Positions 56,313 to 64,000 of a stretch of 64,000 nucleotides of DNA are shown piece by piece. Position numbers and translations under genes: made by a program. Every line of letters starts with the position of its first letter. Position 1 is the stretch's first letter. Origin of the DNA: Gammaproteobacteria bacterium (GTDB lineage Bacteria; Pseudomonadota; Gammaproteobacteria; SZUA-229); assembly GCA_030148865.1 (NCBI GenBank), contig JASBSR010000006.1, forward strand, positions 118,856-182,855, given 5' to 3'. Below the pieces are notes generated by a model that saw nothing but the letters and a program-made list of their open reading frames with translations, had not been told where the DNA came from and searched no databases.

Positions 56313-57164
56313 TTGCGCCATGACCAACCATCTATTTTGATCACCGGATGCTCGAGCGGCATCGGCCGCTGTGTTGCAGAAGGTCTGCACGCGCGCGGCT
56401 ATCGTGTATTCGCCAGCGCGCGCAGCGCGGCAGCGCTCGCGGAACTGGCAGCGCACGGATTGGAAAGTCTGGCGCTTGATTTGGACGACTCATCCTCTAT
56501 CCGCGCCGCCGTCGCCGAGGTTCTGCGGCGAACCGACGGTAAATTATTTGCGCTGCTCAATAATGGCGCTTACGGACAACCCGGCGCGGTCGAAGATTTA
56601 CCACGTGCCGTATTACGCGCCCAATTCGAAACCAATTTTTTTGGCTGGGCCGAGCTCACGAACCAAGTCATACCCGTGATGCGCCGGCACGGCGGCGGCC
56701 GGATCATTCAAATCAGCTCTATCCTGGGACTGATAGCGTTGCCGTACCGCGGCGCCTATACCAGCAGCAAATTTGCGCTCGAGGGCCTGACCGACACGCT
56801 GAGATTGGAGTTGGCAGGAAGCGGCGTGCATGTATCGTTGATTGAGCCGGGACCGATCTCAAGCCGCTTTCGGGACAACGCCACGCGCAAGTTCCGTGAG
56901 CATATCGACGCCGAGAACAGCGTGCACCACGAACATTATCAACACATGCTGGCACGTTTGGAGCAAGAAGGCCCGGCCGCACCGTTCACGCTTGCGCCCG
57001 ACGCGGTGCTAAAGAAAGTACTGCATGCTTTGGAGAGCAAATACCCAAAACCGCGTTACTACGTTACATTCCCGACTCAGCTATTCGCCACGCTGCGGCG
57101 GCTGCTGCCCTACCGGGCAATGGATTGGGTTCTGCGGAGGGTTTCGGGCGGTGGCCGGCGATAG
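56313..57164 (+). CDS. Short-chain dehydrogenase/reductase (SDR)
   Basis: A 283-residue SDR starting with TTG at 56313 (read as Met), 10 bases behind a GGAG. The cofactor motif is ITGCSSGIGRCVAEGLHARG at residues 9-28. The Asn motif is ALLNNGAYGQPG (NNG in place of NNAG), the catalytic Ser is in IIQISSILG and YxxxK in AYTSSKFALEGL. A C-terminal extension to residue 283 suggests a membrane-associated lipid or retinol-type substrate, which is inference. Alone on its strand. Confidence 0.86.
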   Translation: MRHDQPSILITGCSSGIGRCVAEGLHARGYRVFASARSAAALAELAAHGLESLALDLDDSSSIRAAVAEVLRRTDGKLFALLNNGAYGQPGAVEDLPRAVLRAQFETNFFGWAELTNQVIPVMRRHGGGRIIQISSILGLIALPYRGAYTSSKFALEGLTDTLRLELAGSGVHVSLIEPGPISSRFRDNATRKFREHIDAENSVHHEHYQHMLARLEQEGPAAPFTLAPDAVLKKVLHALESKYPKPRYYVTFPTQLFATLRRLLPYRAMDWVLRRVSGGGRR

Positions 57165-57917
57165 TTACTGCCATATGAAATGAGTCCGCCGGGTTCACCT
57201 CGCGCGAACCCGGCGGCAACGCACGTAAACGCGCAATTTATGCTATCCCTGCACCTGAGCCATCCTTGCTCTTCCTATCCTCTTCCCAAGCCACGCGATG
57301 CTTCCCACACCGAATAAGCTTTAACCATAGACGGGGTAGCGGCACGGGCGCAGCGATCTTGAGGCCTACGGCGTTGCAGAAAGGAAGGGTTGCCGGGGGC
57401 CGTGCGGTGCCCATATGGATGGCGGCCACAGTTCAGGGACGCACGGCTGAAGCCGTGCCTACAGGGTTGGGCGGGTAGATCGAGGGTGCGGGGTTGGTTT
57501 TGTAGGCACGGATTTATCCGTGCACGATTCGGGAGTACGCGACGTCAAGCGCCTCATTCACCTTGGCGCACTTTGCGTCTCGGCGAGAGTATCACGCGAG
57601 CCGACCAAACCTTAAGCTCTCGCAAAGCCGCCAAGCACGCAAAGAAAACGTCAGCTTTGTGCGTTTTCCGCCATGCATAGACGGACCAAACCAGACCCAT
57701 GCACGGTTAAAACCGTGCCTACAAAATCATACGATGCGGTCGGTTGTGGCAGCGGTTTGTAGGCACGGATTCATCCGTGCAAGCGATGTAGTCGGGTCGG
57801 CTTGAGTTTGCATCAATCTCTCGCAAGACGCCGGGCACGCAAACAAAACGCCGGTCGGACGCTACAACCGCATCGGATCGATCAACTCGGTTGCAGCCTT
57901 TGACTAACGGGCTGTCC
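57165..57917. repeat. Repeat-rich spacer with GGCACGG palindromes
   Basis: The 750-base gap between the SDR and clpB holds four palindromes of the family seen near aspS, at 57441-57463, 57501-57524, 57701-57723 and 57757-57781 (types CACGGCTGAAGCCGTG and GGCACGGATTTATCCGTGC). Between them is a degenerate copy of the CTCTCGCAAAGCCGCCAAGC sequence that also occurs in the 255-base unit. No gene was seen. Confidence 0.7.
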
Positions 57918-60515
57918 CTAGGCCGCGGAGATATTGGCCGCGGCCTTCCTGAAGCACAGCTGCTCGCCGTCGACATCAACATAAATACGATCGCCCGGCG
58001 CGTAGTGTCCAGCCAAAATTTCTTGCGCCAGGGAATTCTCCAGGCGCTGCTGAATGGCGCGCTTGAGCGGTCGAGCGCCATACACCGGGTCGAACCCGGA
58101 CTCGCCGAGACTATCGAGCGCCGCTTCCGTAAGCTCCAACTCAATGTCGCGATCGCGCAAACGGCGGCGCAAGTATTCGACCTGTATGGCGGCGATGGCC
58201 CGGATCTGCGCTTTGTCGAGCGCATGGAAGACCACCACTTCGTCGATGCGATTGATAAACTCCGGTCGGAAATGGCCGCCAACGACCTCCATTACGGCGG
58301 CTTTCATAGCATCGTAATGAGCTTCGCCGGCCAGCTCCTGGATCTGTTGCGAGCCGAGGTTGGAGGTCATCACAATGACCGTGTTGCGGAAATCCACCGT
58401 GCGCCCCTGACCATCGGTCAAACGACCGTCATCCAGCACCTGTAACAGTACGTTGAATACGTCCGGATGAGCCTTCTCGACTTCATCCAGAAGAATGACC
58501 GAGTAAGGTCGACGGCGCACCGCCTCGGTCAGATAGCCGCCCTCTTCGTAACCGACGTAGCCGGGCGGCGCGCCGATCAAGCGCGACACCGAATGCTTCT
58601 CCATAAACTCCGACATGTCGATGCGCACCATGGCCTCTTCGGTGTCGAACAAAAACGCCGCCAATGCCTTGGTAAGTTCCGTCTTGCCGACGCCGGTAGG
58701 ACCGAGAAACAGAAATGATCCGTTCGGCCGATTTGGGTCCGCCAAACCCGCGCGTGAGCGACGGATGGCGTTACTGACCGCGGTGACGGCCTCGGTCTGG
58801 CCGATGACGCGCTTTTGCAGGTTCTCTTCCATGCGCAATAATTTGTCGCGCTCGCCCTCGAGCATCTTCGACACCGGTATGCCGGTCCACTTCGACACCA
58901 CCTCGGCGATCTCTTCCTCGCTGACGCGATTGCGTAACAACTTGGTTTCGTGCATCTCGGCCTGGGCCGCCATATCAAGTTGCTTTTCCAGTTCCGGGAT
59001 ACGTCCGTACTGCAGTTCAGACATGCGTGCGAGATCACCGGCGCGGCGGGCGTTTTCCAGTTCCGTGCGGGCTCGCTCGAGTTCTTCTTTGATATGCGTG
59101 GTACCCTGAACCGCGGCCTTCTCCGATTTCCATATCTCATCCAAATCCGAGTACTCGCGGTCCAGCTTGGTGATTTCCTCCTCAAGCATAGTCAGGCGTT
59201 TTTTGGAGGCATCATCGGCCTCCTTCTTGAGCGCCTCGCGCTCGATTTTGAGCTGAATCAGGCGCCGATCCAATCGATCCATGGATTCGGGTTTGGAATC
59301 GATCTCCATGCGGATGCGGCTGCCCGCTTCATCGACCAAGTCGATCGCCTTGTCCGGTAAGTTGCGGTCCGTGATGTAGCGGTGCGATAGCGTAGCGGCG
59401 GCGACGATAGCCGGATCGGTAATTTCCACGCCGTGGTGCACTTCATATTTTTCCTTCAAGCCACGCAGGATCGCAATGGTGTCCTCGACACTCGGCTCTT
59501 CTACCAGCACCTTCTGGAAACGGCGTTCCAGCGCCGCATCCTTTTCGATATATTGGCGATATTCGTCGAGCGTGGTCGCGCCAATGCAATGCAGCTCGCC
59601 GCGCGCCAGGGCGGGCTTCAACATATTGCCGGCATCAATCGCACCCTCGGCCTTGCCGGCGCCGACAATGGTGTGCAGTTCGTCAATGAACAGAATGATT
59701 TGGCCTTCCTGCTTGGCCAAATCCTGCAGAACCGCTTTCAACCGTTCTTCGAACTCGCCGCGAAACTTGGCGCCAGCCAGTAGTGAACCCATATCCAGCG
59801 ACAGCACGCGCTTGCCGCGAATGCCTTCCGGCACCTCGCCATTGACAATGCGTTGCGCCAGACCCTCGACAATGGCGGTCTTGCCGACACCCGGCTCGCC
59901 GATCAACACCGGATTATTCTTGGTACGACGCTGCAATACCTGAATCGTGCGCCGGATCTCGTCGTCGCGACCGATTACCGGGTCGAGTTTGTTCTGTTCC
60001 GCGCGTTCGGTAACATCAATGGTGTATTTTTCCAGCGCCCGGCGTTGATCCTCGGCGTTGGGATCATCGACCCGCTGGCCGCCGCGCATCTGTTCGATGG
60101 CCTTCTCGATACCGCCCTTGGCGGCGCCGGCCTTGCGCAACATATCGCCGAGCGCACCCTTGTCCTCGAGCGCAGCGAGTACGAACAACTCGCTCGATAT
60201 GTAGTTGTCCTTGCGCTGCTGCGCGAGTTTATCCGTAACATTGAGCAGCCGGCCCAGATCATTGGAAATGTGCACATCGCCGCCCGCGCCCTCGACCGCA
60301 GGCAAACGCTCCAATGCCTCACCAAGCTGCGAACGCAAGGCCTTGACGTTGACGTCGCTCTGGGTCAGCAGGTGGCGGATACTGCCGCCCTCCTGATCGA
60401 GCAGCGCGGTCATCAAGTGCACCGGTTCGATGAACTGGTGATCCCGCCCGACGGCCAGGCTCTGGGCGTCCGCCAGAGCCATTTGAAACTTGCTGGTGAG
60501 CTTATCCATTCGCAT
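57918..60515 (-). CDS. clpB: ATP-dependent chaperone ClpB
   Basis: Hexameric disaggregase working with DnaK. The 865-residue protein has an N-domain (to about 145) and a first AAA+ module ([39 protein letters not shown]). The coiled-coil M-domain (about 410-530) distinguishes it from ClpA and ClpC. The second AAA+ module has [20 protein letters not shown] and [20 protein letters not shown]. Length normal. The start may be the third codon (MDKLTSKFQ). No CIRCE or sigma-32 sequence was identified with confidence. Confidence 0.97.
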   Translation of the reverse strand: MRMDKLTSKFQMALADAQSLAVGRDHQFIEPVHLMTALLDQEGGSIRHLLTQSDVNVKALRSQLGEALERLPAVEGAGGDVHISNDLGRLLNVTDKLAQQRKDNYISSELFVLAALEDKGALGDMLRKAGAAKGGIEKAIEQMRGGQRVDDPNAEDQRRALEKYTIDVTERAEQNKLDPVIGRDDEIRRTIQVLQRRTKNNPVLIGEPGVGKTAIVEGLAQRIVNGEVPEGIRGKRVLSLDMGSLLAGAKFRGEFEERLKAVLQDLAKQEGQIILFIDELHTIVGAGKAEGAIDAGNMLKPALARGELHCIGATTLDEYRQYIEKDAALERRFQKVLVEEPSVEDTIAILRGLKEKYEVHHGVEITDPAIVAAATLSHRYITDRNLPDKAIDLVDEAGSRIRMEIDSKPESMDRLDRRLIQLKIEREALKKEADDASKKRLTMLEEEITKLDREYSDLDEIWKSEKAAVQGTTHIKEELERARTELENARRAGDLARMSELQYGRIPELEKQLDMAAQAEMHETKLLRNRVSEEEIAEVVSKWTGIPVSKMLEGERDKLLRMEENLQKRVIGQTEAVTAVSNAIRRSRAGLADPNRPNGSFLFLGPTGVGKTELTKALAAFLFDTEEAMVRIDMSEFMEKHSVSRLIGAPPGYVGYEEGGYLTEAVRRRPYSVILLDEVEKAHPDVFNVLLQVLDDGRLTDGQGRTVDFRNTVIVMTSNLGSQQIQELAGEAHYDAMKAAVMEVVGGHFRPEFINRIDEVVVFHALDKAQIRAIAAIQVEYLRRRLRDRDIELELTEAALDSLGESGFDPVYGARPLKRAIQQRLENSLAQEILAGHYAPGDRIYVDVDGEQLCFRKAAANISAA

Positions 60516-60716
60516 CGATCACAACCCCTGATTAGCGAAAATATACCGATACCCATCTAATAGGGGTTAGGCGTCAAGATTCAAGGGCCTTGGGACACAA
60601 AAGCCGAAAATCGTCGGGTTAGGGGCCTGTCGGATTTAGGCGTTCGTAACGAAGGTGAGCGAATTTGAGGCGGAATGGCTTTTCGGCCGTAGTACATTCC
60701 TAAGCGCCACAGGTTG

Positions 60717-62204
60717 CTAATCTTGCCTGTCGGCGCTTGGATAAGGAAACAACTGATCTAAACGCAGGCTGCGTCCTGGTGCTTGAATGATGCGCGCGTG
60801 ATGACGTTGAAACTGGCGCGCGTGCGCCAATCCGCAGGAATGCGCGAGCCGATCCACGTCCTCGTTCATCCAGCGCGCGTAGTGCGCCACGCGCGTAGCC
60901 TTGTCGGTCACCACGAGGCCCTTTTGCAGACGTTTGTTATGCGTGGTCACGCCGGTCGGGCAAGTGTCCTTGTGGCACTGCAATGACTGAATACAACCCA
61001 GTGCGAACATGAAACCGCGCGCCGTGACAGTAAAATCGGCGCCGACGCACAGCGCCCAGCCGACGTGCGCCGAAGTCACGAGTTTGCCTGAGGCAATAAC
61101 CCGAACTCGCTGGCGCAAGCCACTGGCAAGCAGCGCGTCAACCAGAATCGGCAGCGACTCGTTTAGTGGCAAGCCGACATGATCGGCAAGCACTTGCGGC
61201 GCCGCGCCGGTGCCGCCATCCCCACCATCGACGGTAATGAAGTCGGGGGCGCTGTCCACACCGCGCCGCAAGATGGCCCCGCACAGCGCGTGAATCGGAT
61301 GCTCGCTGGACAGCACCAGCTTGATGCCGACCGGGCGTCCGGTGACATCACGCACGCGCGCGATGACATCGAGCAGATCATCGTCGCTTCGAATCTCCGG
61401 GTGCCGGTTGGGGCTGATGGAGGCGACACCTTCGGCGATGCCGCGAATACGCGCGACTTGCGCCGTAACCTTGACACCCGGCAGCACGCCGCCGTGGCCC
61501 GGCTTGGCGCCCTGTGCCAGTTTAATTTCGAAGGCATTGACGCGTTTGCCGACCTCGGCGAGCAGGCGTTCATCCAGACGTCCATGTTCGTCGCGGACAC
61601 CGTACTTCGCCGTGCCGATCTGAAAAATCAGCGGGCAGTTGCCTTCCAGATGGTATGGCGTCAAGCCGCCTTCGCCGGTATTGAGCCAAATTCCCGCTTG
61701 CCCGGCGCCCGTAGATAAAGCGCGCACGGCCGGTTCGGACAAGGCGCCGAAACTCATACCGGAAATGTTGACGATACGCTCGGCCACGAACGGCTGCGCA
61801 CAGTCGGGGCCAATGACCAGCGGCGGAGTCGGTTGGCGCTCGTCCTCAAGCACCGGATAGGGTGCATTGACGAAGACGATGGAACCCGGTTCGCGCAAAT
61901 CGTTAGTGGTACCGAAGCCGATAGTACCGCCGATATTCTTGCTGGTGCGGTACACCCAGTTACGGGTCATCCGGTTAAATGGCAGTTCTTCCCGATCGTT
62001 GGCGAAAAAGTACTGGCGGAAATATTCGCCCTGGCGCTCGAGAAAATAGCGTAAACGACCAACCAGGGGGAAGTTGCGTCGCACCGCGTGCTGGGTCTGC
62101 AGCAGATCCTGCACAAACATAACCAGCAGCACCAAGATCACGATGCCGGCCATCCAACCAAGGATGGTAAAGATCCAACTCAGTGTCGTGCCAACATTGA
62201 TCAA
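60717..62204 (-). CDS. Membrane-anchored FMN-binding glutamate-synthase-like protein
   Basis: A 495-residue protein with one N-terminal membrane helix (IFTILGWMAGIVILVLLVMF), then the FMN/Fe-S domain of glutamate synthase. Motifs are NISGMSFGALSEPAVRALST, GAKPGHGGVLPGVKVTAQVA, FITVDGGDGGTGAAPQVLAD and the cluster motif CIQSLQCHKDTCPTGVTTHN. The glutaminase and other domains of GltB are missing, so it cannot use glutamine by itself. The family is widespread and of unknown substrate. Stands alone between clpB and the ZIP gene. Confidence 0.9.
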   Translation of the reverse strand: MINVGTTLSWIFTILGWMAGIVILVLLVMFVQDLLQTQHAVRRNFPLVGRLRYFLERQGEYFRQYFFANDREELPFNRMTRNWVYRTSKNIGGTIGFGTTNDLREPGSIVFVNAPYPVLEDERQPTPPLVIGPDCAQPFVAERIVNISGMSFGALSEPAVRALSTGAGQAGIWLNTGEGGLTPYHLEGNCPLIFQIGTAKYGVRDEHGRLDERLLAEVGKRVNAFEIKLAQGAKPGHGGVLPGVKVTAQVARIRGIAEGVASISPNRHPEIRSDDDLLDVIARVRDVTGRPVGIKLVLSSEHPIHALCGAILRRGVDSAPDFITVDGGDGGTGAAPQVLADHVGLPLNESLPILVDALLASGLRQRVRVIASGKLVTSAHVGWALCVGADFTVTARGFMFALGCIQSLQCHKDTCPTGVTTHNKRLQKGLVVTDKATRVAHYARWMNEDVDRLAHSCGLAHARQFQRHHARIIQAPGRSLRLDQLFPYPSADRQD

Positions 62205-62389
62205 CCCAGGCTCCTCAAGTCAATCGTTATCGCCAGCGCTTCTCGAACTACCCATTACTGCGGCAAGAGCAAGGTTATTCTTTAACGCTGCGATCGGCAG
62301 CGCGCGCTGTGCTCAACGAACTGGATCCCGCGCCGCGGTCGGGCCGAGGGCCGACGCGGCTGCCGAAATACTGTCTAGTGGGCTGTAAG

Positions 62390-63178
62390 TCAGCCCAGCA
62401 GCACGTGGGTAACGTAGATCAGCGCAACGCCGAGACTGATAAGAACGATTTGTTGCACCGTAGCACTAAACTGGGTGCGACGGTGTAAGCCGGGGATCAG
62501 ATCCGCGACGGCGATATAGATGAAGCTGGAGGCCGCCAGCGCGAGCAGATACGGGGTCACGCCGGTCACGCGTTCGAGGCTGAAATAGGCCAATAGTGCG
62601 CCAAAAACGGTGGTCGTACTGGACACCATATTGAAGAACAACGCCCGCCCGCGGCTCAGGCCACTGTGCAGTAAAATGGCGAAATCGCCCACTTCCTGCG
62701 GGATTTCGTGCGTCGCGACAGCGATGGCGGTAACCACGCCCAAGTGGATATCGGTCAGGAACGCCGCCGCAATGACTACGCCGTCGACAAAATTGTGTAT
62801 ACCGTCACCAAGGATGATGAGACTGGCGGTCGACTTTTTGCGGCCATGCTCGAATGCGTCGTGCGGTGTGTGCGCCTCGCAATGATCGGAATGGCAGTGC
62901 CGCCACAACACCATCTTCTCCAACAGAAAAAATCCAAGCAGACCGATCAATACTGTCAATGTGATTGAATTAACGCTACGTACACCGGGACCTTCGAGCG
63001 CGTGCGGCAACAGTCCCAGAAACGCCGCACCAAGCAAGGCGCCGATGGCGAAGCTGACCAAATGCGGCAACAGGTGGGCGCGGCGACGATCCGGCAGCAG
63101 CAAAAAGGCCGAGGCGGCCAGCACGCTCAACACGCCGCCCAGCAGCGAAAACAAAATTAACCAGGATAAAAGGCTCAT
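62390..63178 (-). CDS. ZIP-family metal transporter
   Basis: A 262-residue inner-membrane protein starting MSLLSWLILFSLLGGVLSVL at 63178; four more residues upstream are possible. Eight hydrophobic segments. A His/Asp-rich loop (WRHCHSDHCEAHTPHDAFEH) lies between helices 3 and 4. ILGDGIHNFVDGVVIAAAFL and VATHEIPQEVGDFAILLHSG hold the metal-binding residues of helices 4 and 5. Imports zinc or another divalent metal. Downstream of pgeF, same strand. Confidence 0.92.
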   Translation of the reverse strand: MSLLSWLILFSLLGGVLSVLAASAFLLLPDRRRAHLLPHLVSFAIGALLGAAFLGLLPHALEGPGVRSVNSITLTVLIGLLGFFLLEKMVLWRHCHSDHCEAHTPHDAFEHGRKKSTASLIILGDGIHNFVDGVVIAAAFLTDIHLGVVTAIAVATHEIPQEVGDFAILLHSGLSRGRALFFNMVSSTTTVFGALLAYFSLERVTGVTPYLLALAASSFIYIAVADLIPGLHRRTQFSATVQQIVLISLGVALIYVTHVLLG

Positions 63179-63244
63179 CGGCGTTTCCAAGTCACTGCTT
63201 CGATCGGGCCGGCATCATACCGCATACCGGCCCTCCCCCGTCAT

Positions 63245-64000
63245 CTAATATCGAGTTGGTTCCGCTACGCCGCTTTCTAACCAGATTAGCGACGCCATGC
63301 GCCCGGTCACGGCTTGACGACGGTAGGAGTAGAACCGCTGCCGATCGGAGTAGGTACACCAACCGCCGCCCGAAACCGCTCGCACCCCGGCGGCGCCAAG
63401 GCGTTGACGCGCCAAGCAGTATAAGTCGGCCAGCCAGCGGCCGTTTGCCGACGGTCGAAACGCCTCGCCGGCCTGCGGGTCGGCCTTTAGAAAGATCTGC
63501 CGTACTTCGCCGCCGACCTCAAACGCGTCCGGCCCGATGGCCGGGCCGAGCCACGCCAAAATATCCCTGGGCGGCACGCCGAGCGCCTTGACGCCGGCTT
63601 CGAGCACGCCCGCAGCGAGCCCGCGCCAACCGGCGTGCAGCGCCGCCACACGCTCGCCGTTGACGTTACACAACAGTACCGGCAGGCAATCCGCGGTCAG
63701 TACCGCACACACCACGCCCGGCCGGGTGGCCACACTACCGTCGCCCTCGCCGGCGAGCCCGCTGCGCCGCGCGGCTGCCACACCGGCGCCATGCACTTGG
63801 CGCAGCCAGCTTGGCTCGCACGGCAAATCCAGGTAGCGTCGCAGGCGCGTGCGATTTTCATTCACGTGGTCGGGCCGGTCGCCGACGTGATCACCGAGGT
63901 TGAATGACGCGAAGGCGTCATCGCTGACGCCGCCCGCCCGGGTCGTAGTGCAAGCACGGACGCACGTCGGCGCCGGCCAGTCCGGCAGGATGAATTCGGG
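63245..64000 (-). CDS. pgeF: Peptidoglycan editing factor PgeF (laccase-domain/purine phosphorylase family), 5' truncated
   Basis: The frame stays open to the edge of the window, so the first residues are missing. 251 residues are visible, beginning PEFILPDWPAPTCVRACTTT, which holds the family's TTRAGG-type start. The metal ligands are in VCAVLTADCLPVLLCNV and VAALHAGWRGLAAGVLEAGV. AWLGPAIGPDAFEVGGEVRQ follows. Family members act on nucleosides or remove faulty peptide from peptidoglycan precursors. The GTG at 63865 is not the start. Confidence 0.93.
   Translation of the reverse strand, partial: PEFILPDWPAPTCVRACTTTRAGGVSDDAFASFNLGDHVGDRPDHVNENRTRLRRYLDLPCEPSWLRQVHGAGVAAARRSGLAGEGDGSVATRPGVVCAVLTADCLPVLLCNVNGERVAALHAGWRGLAAGVLEAGVKALGVPPRDILAWLGPAIGPDAFEVGGEVRQIFLKADPQAGEAFRPSANGRWLADLYCLARQRLGAAGVRAVSGGGWCTYSDRQRFYSYRRQAVTGRMASLIWLESGVAEPTRY

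Overview
The window is a stretch of gammaproteobacterial chromosome from what looks like a sulfur oxidiser. Evidence for this is the LptF/LptG, PepA, HolC, ValS block, the complete Tol-Pal operon next to ruvCAB, the ilvI-ilvH-ilvC/pssA/leuA arrangement seen in pseudomonads and Chromatiales-like bacteria, and a soxXYZA thiosulfate-oxidation cluster. Nearly all genes are housekeeping. No prophage, CRISPR array, complete IS element or antiphage island was seen.

Layout, left half (1-35.8 kb). A truncated UvrD/RecB-type helicase-nuclease, dsbC and xerD come first. They are followed by a lysine-rich histone H1-like gene broken by a +1 frame change, the remains of a TraF-like outer-membrane protein, and an RDD membrane protein. 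The lipopolysaccharide export pair lptF-lptG then runs divergently from pepA-holC-(acidic protein)-valS. From 13.8 to 21.7 kb, repeat-rich spacers separate an unknown protein, two enzymes (an SDR and L-serine dehydratase), a DUF4136 lipoprotein, a small outer-membrane barrel and prfC. Next, on the minus strand, come rimI, a family-4 uracil-DNA glycosylase, leuA with a leucine-rich leader peptide, pssA, and ilvIHC. An exported DUF302-like protein and a FadL-type porin follow. The protease/chaperone bepA and soxX-soxY-soxZ-soxA close this half, ending at a tRNA-Lys.

Layout, right half (35.8-64 kb). A YeeE/YedE-type thiosulfate/sulfur permease lies beyond the tRNA. Then, read on the minus strand from right to left, comes a long conserved block: fmdB-type gene, DUF502, aspS, nudB, a hydrolase, yebC, ruvC, ruvA, ruvB, ybgC, tolQ, tolR, tolA, tolB, pal, cpoB, queE, queC. 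To its right are an Atm1-type ABC exporter, an RRM protein, a divergent PRPP-synthetase-like protein, a second SDR, clpB, a membrane-anchored glutamate-synthase-like FMN protein, a ZIP metal transporter and a truncated pgeF.

How the genes work together. SoxXA (haem c) and the SoxYZ carrier are periplasmic parts of thiosulfate oxidation, and the YeeE/YedE permease may handle thiosulfate or reduced sulfur. soxB and soxCD are not here, so the pathway must be completed elsewhere. ilvIHC and leuA form the branched-chain amino-acid pathway, with leuA apparently attenuated by leucine. Tol-Pal, LptFG, DsbC, BepA and the porins maintain the envelope. RuvABC, XerD, UDG and the helicase-nuclease maintain DNA.

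The most notable non-coding signals are the leuA leader, the frame change in the H1-like gene, and several families of dispersed palindromic repeats. One of those repeats has become the C-terminal tail of RimI. The left and right halves carry different repeat families and appear to differ in base composition. I see no convincing wholly new multi-gene system.
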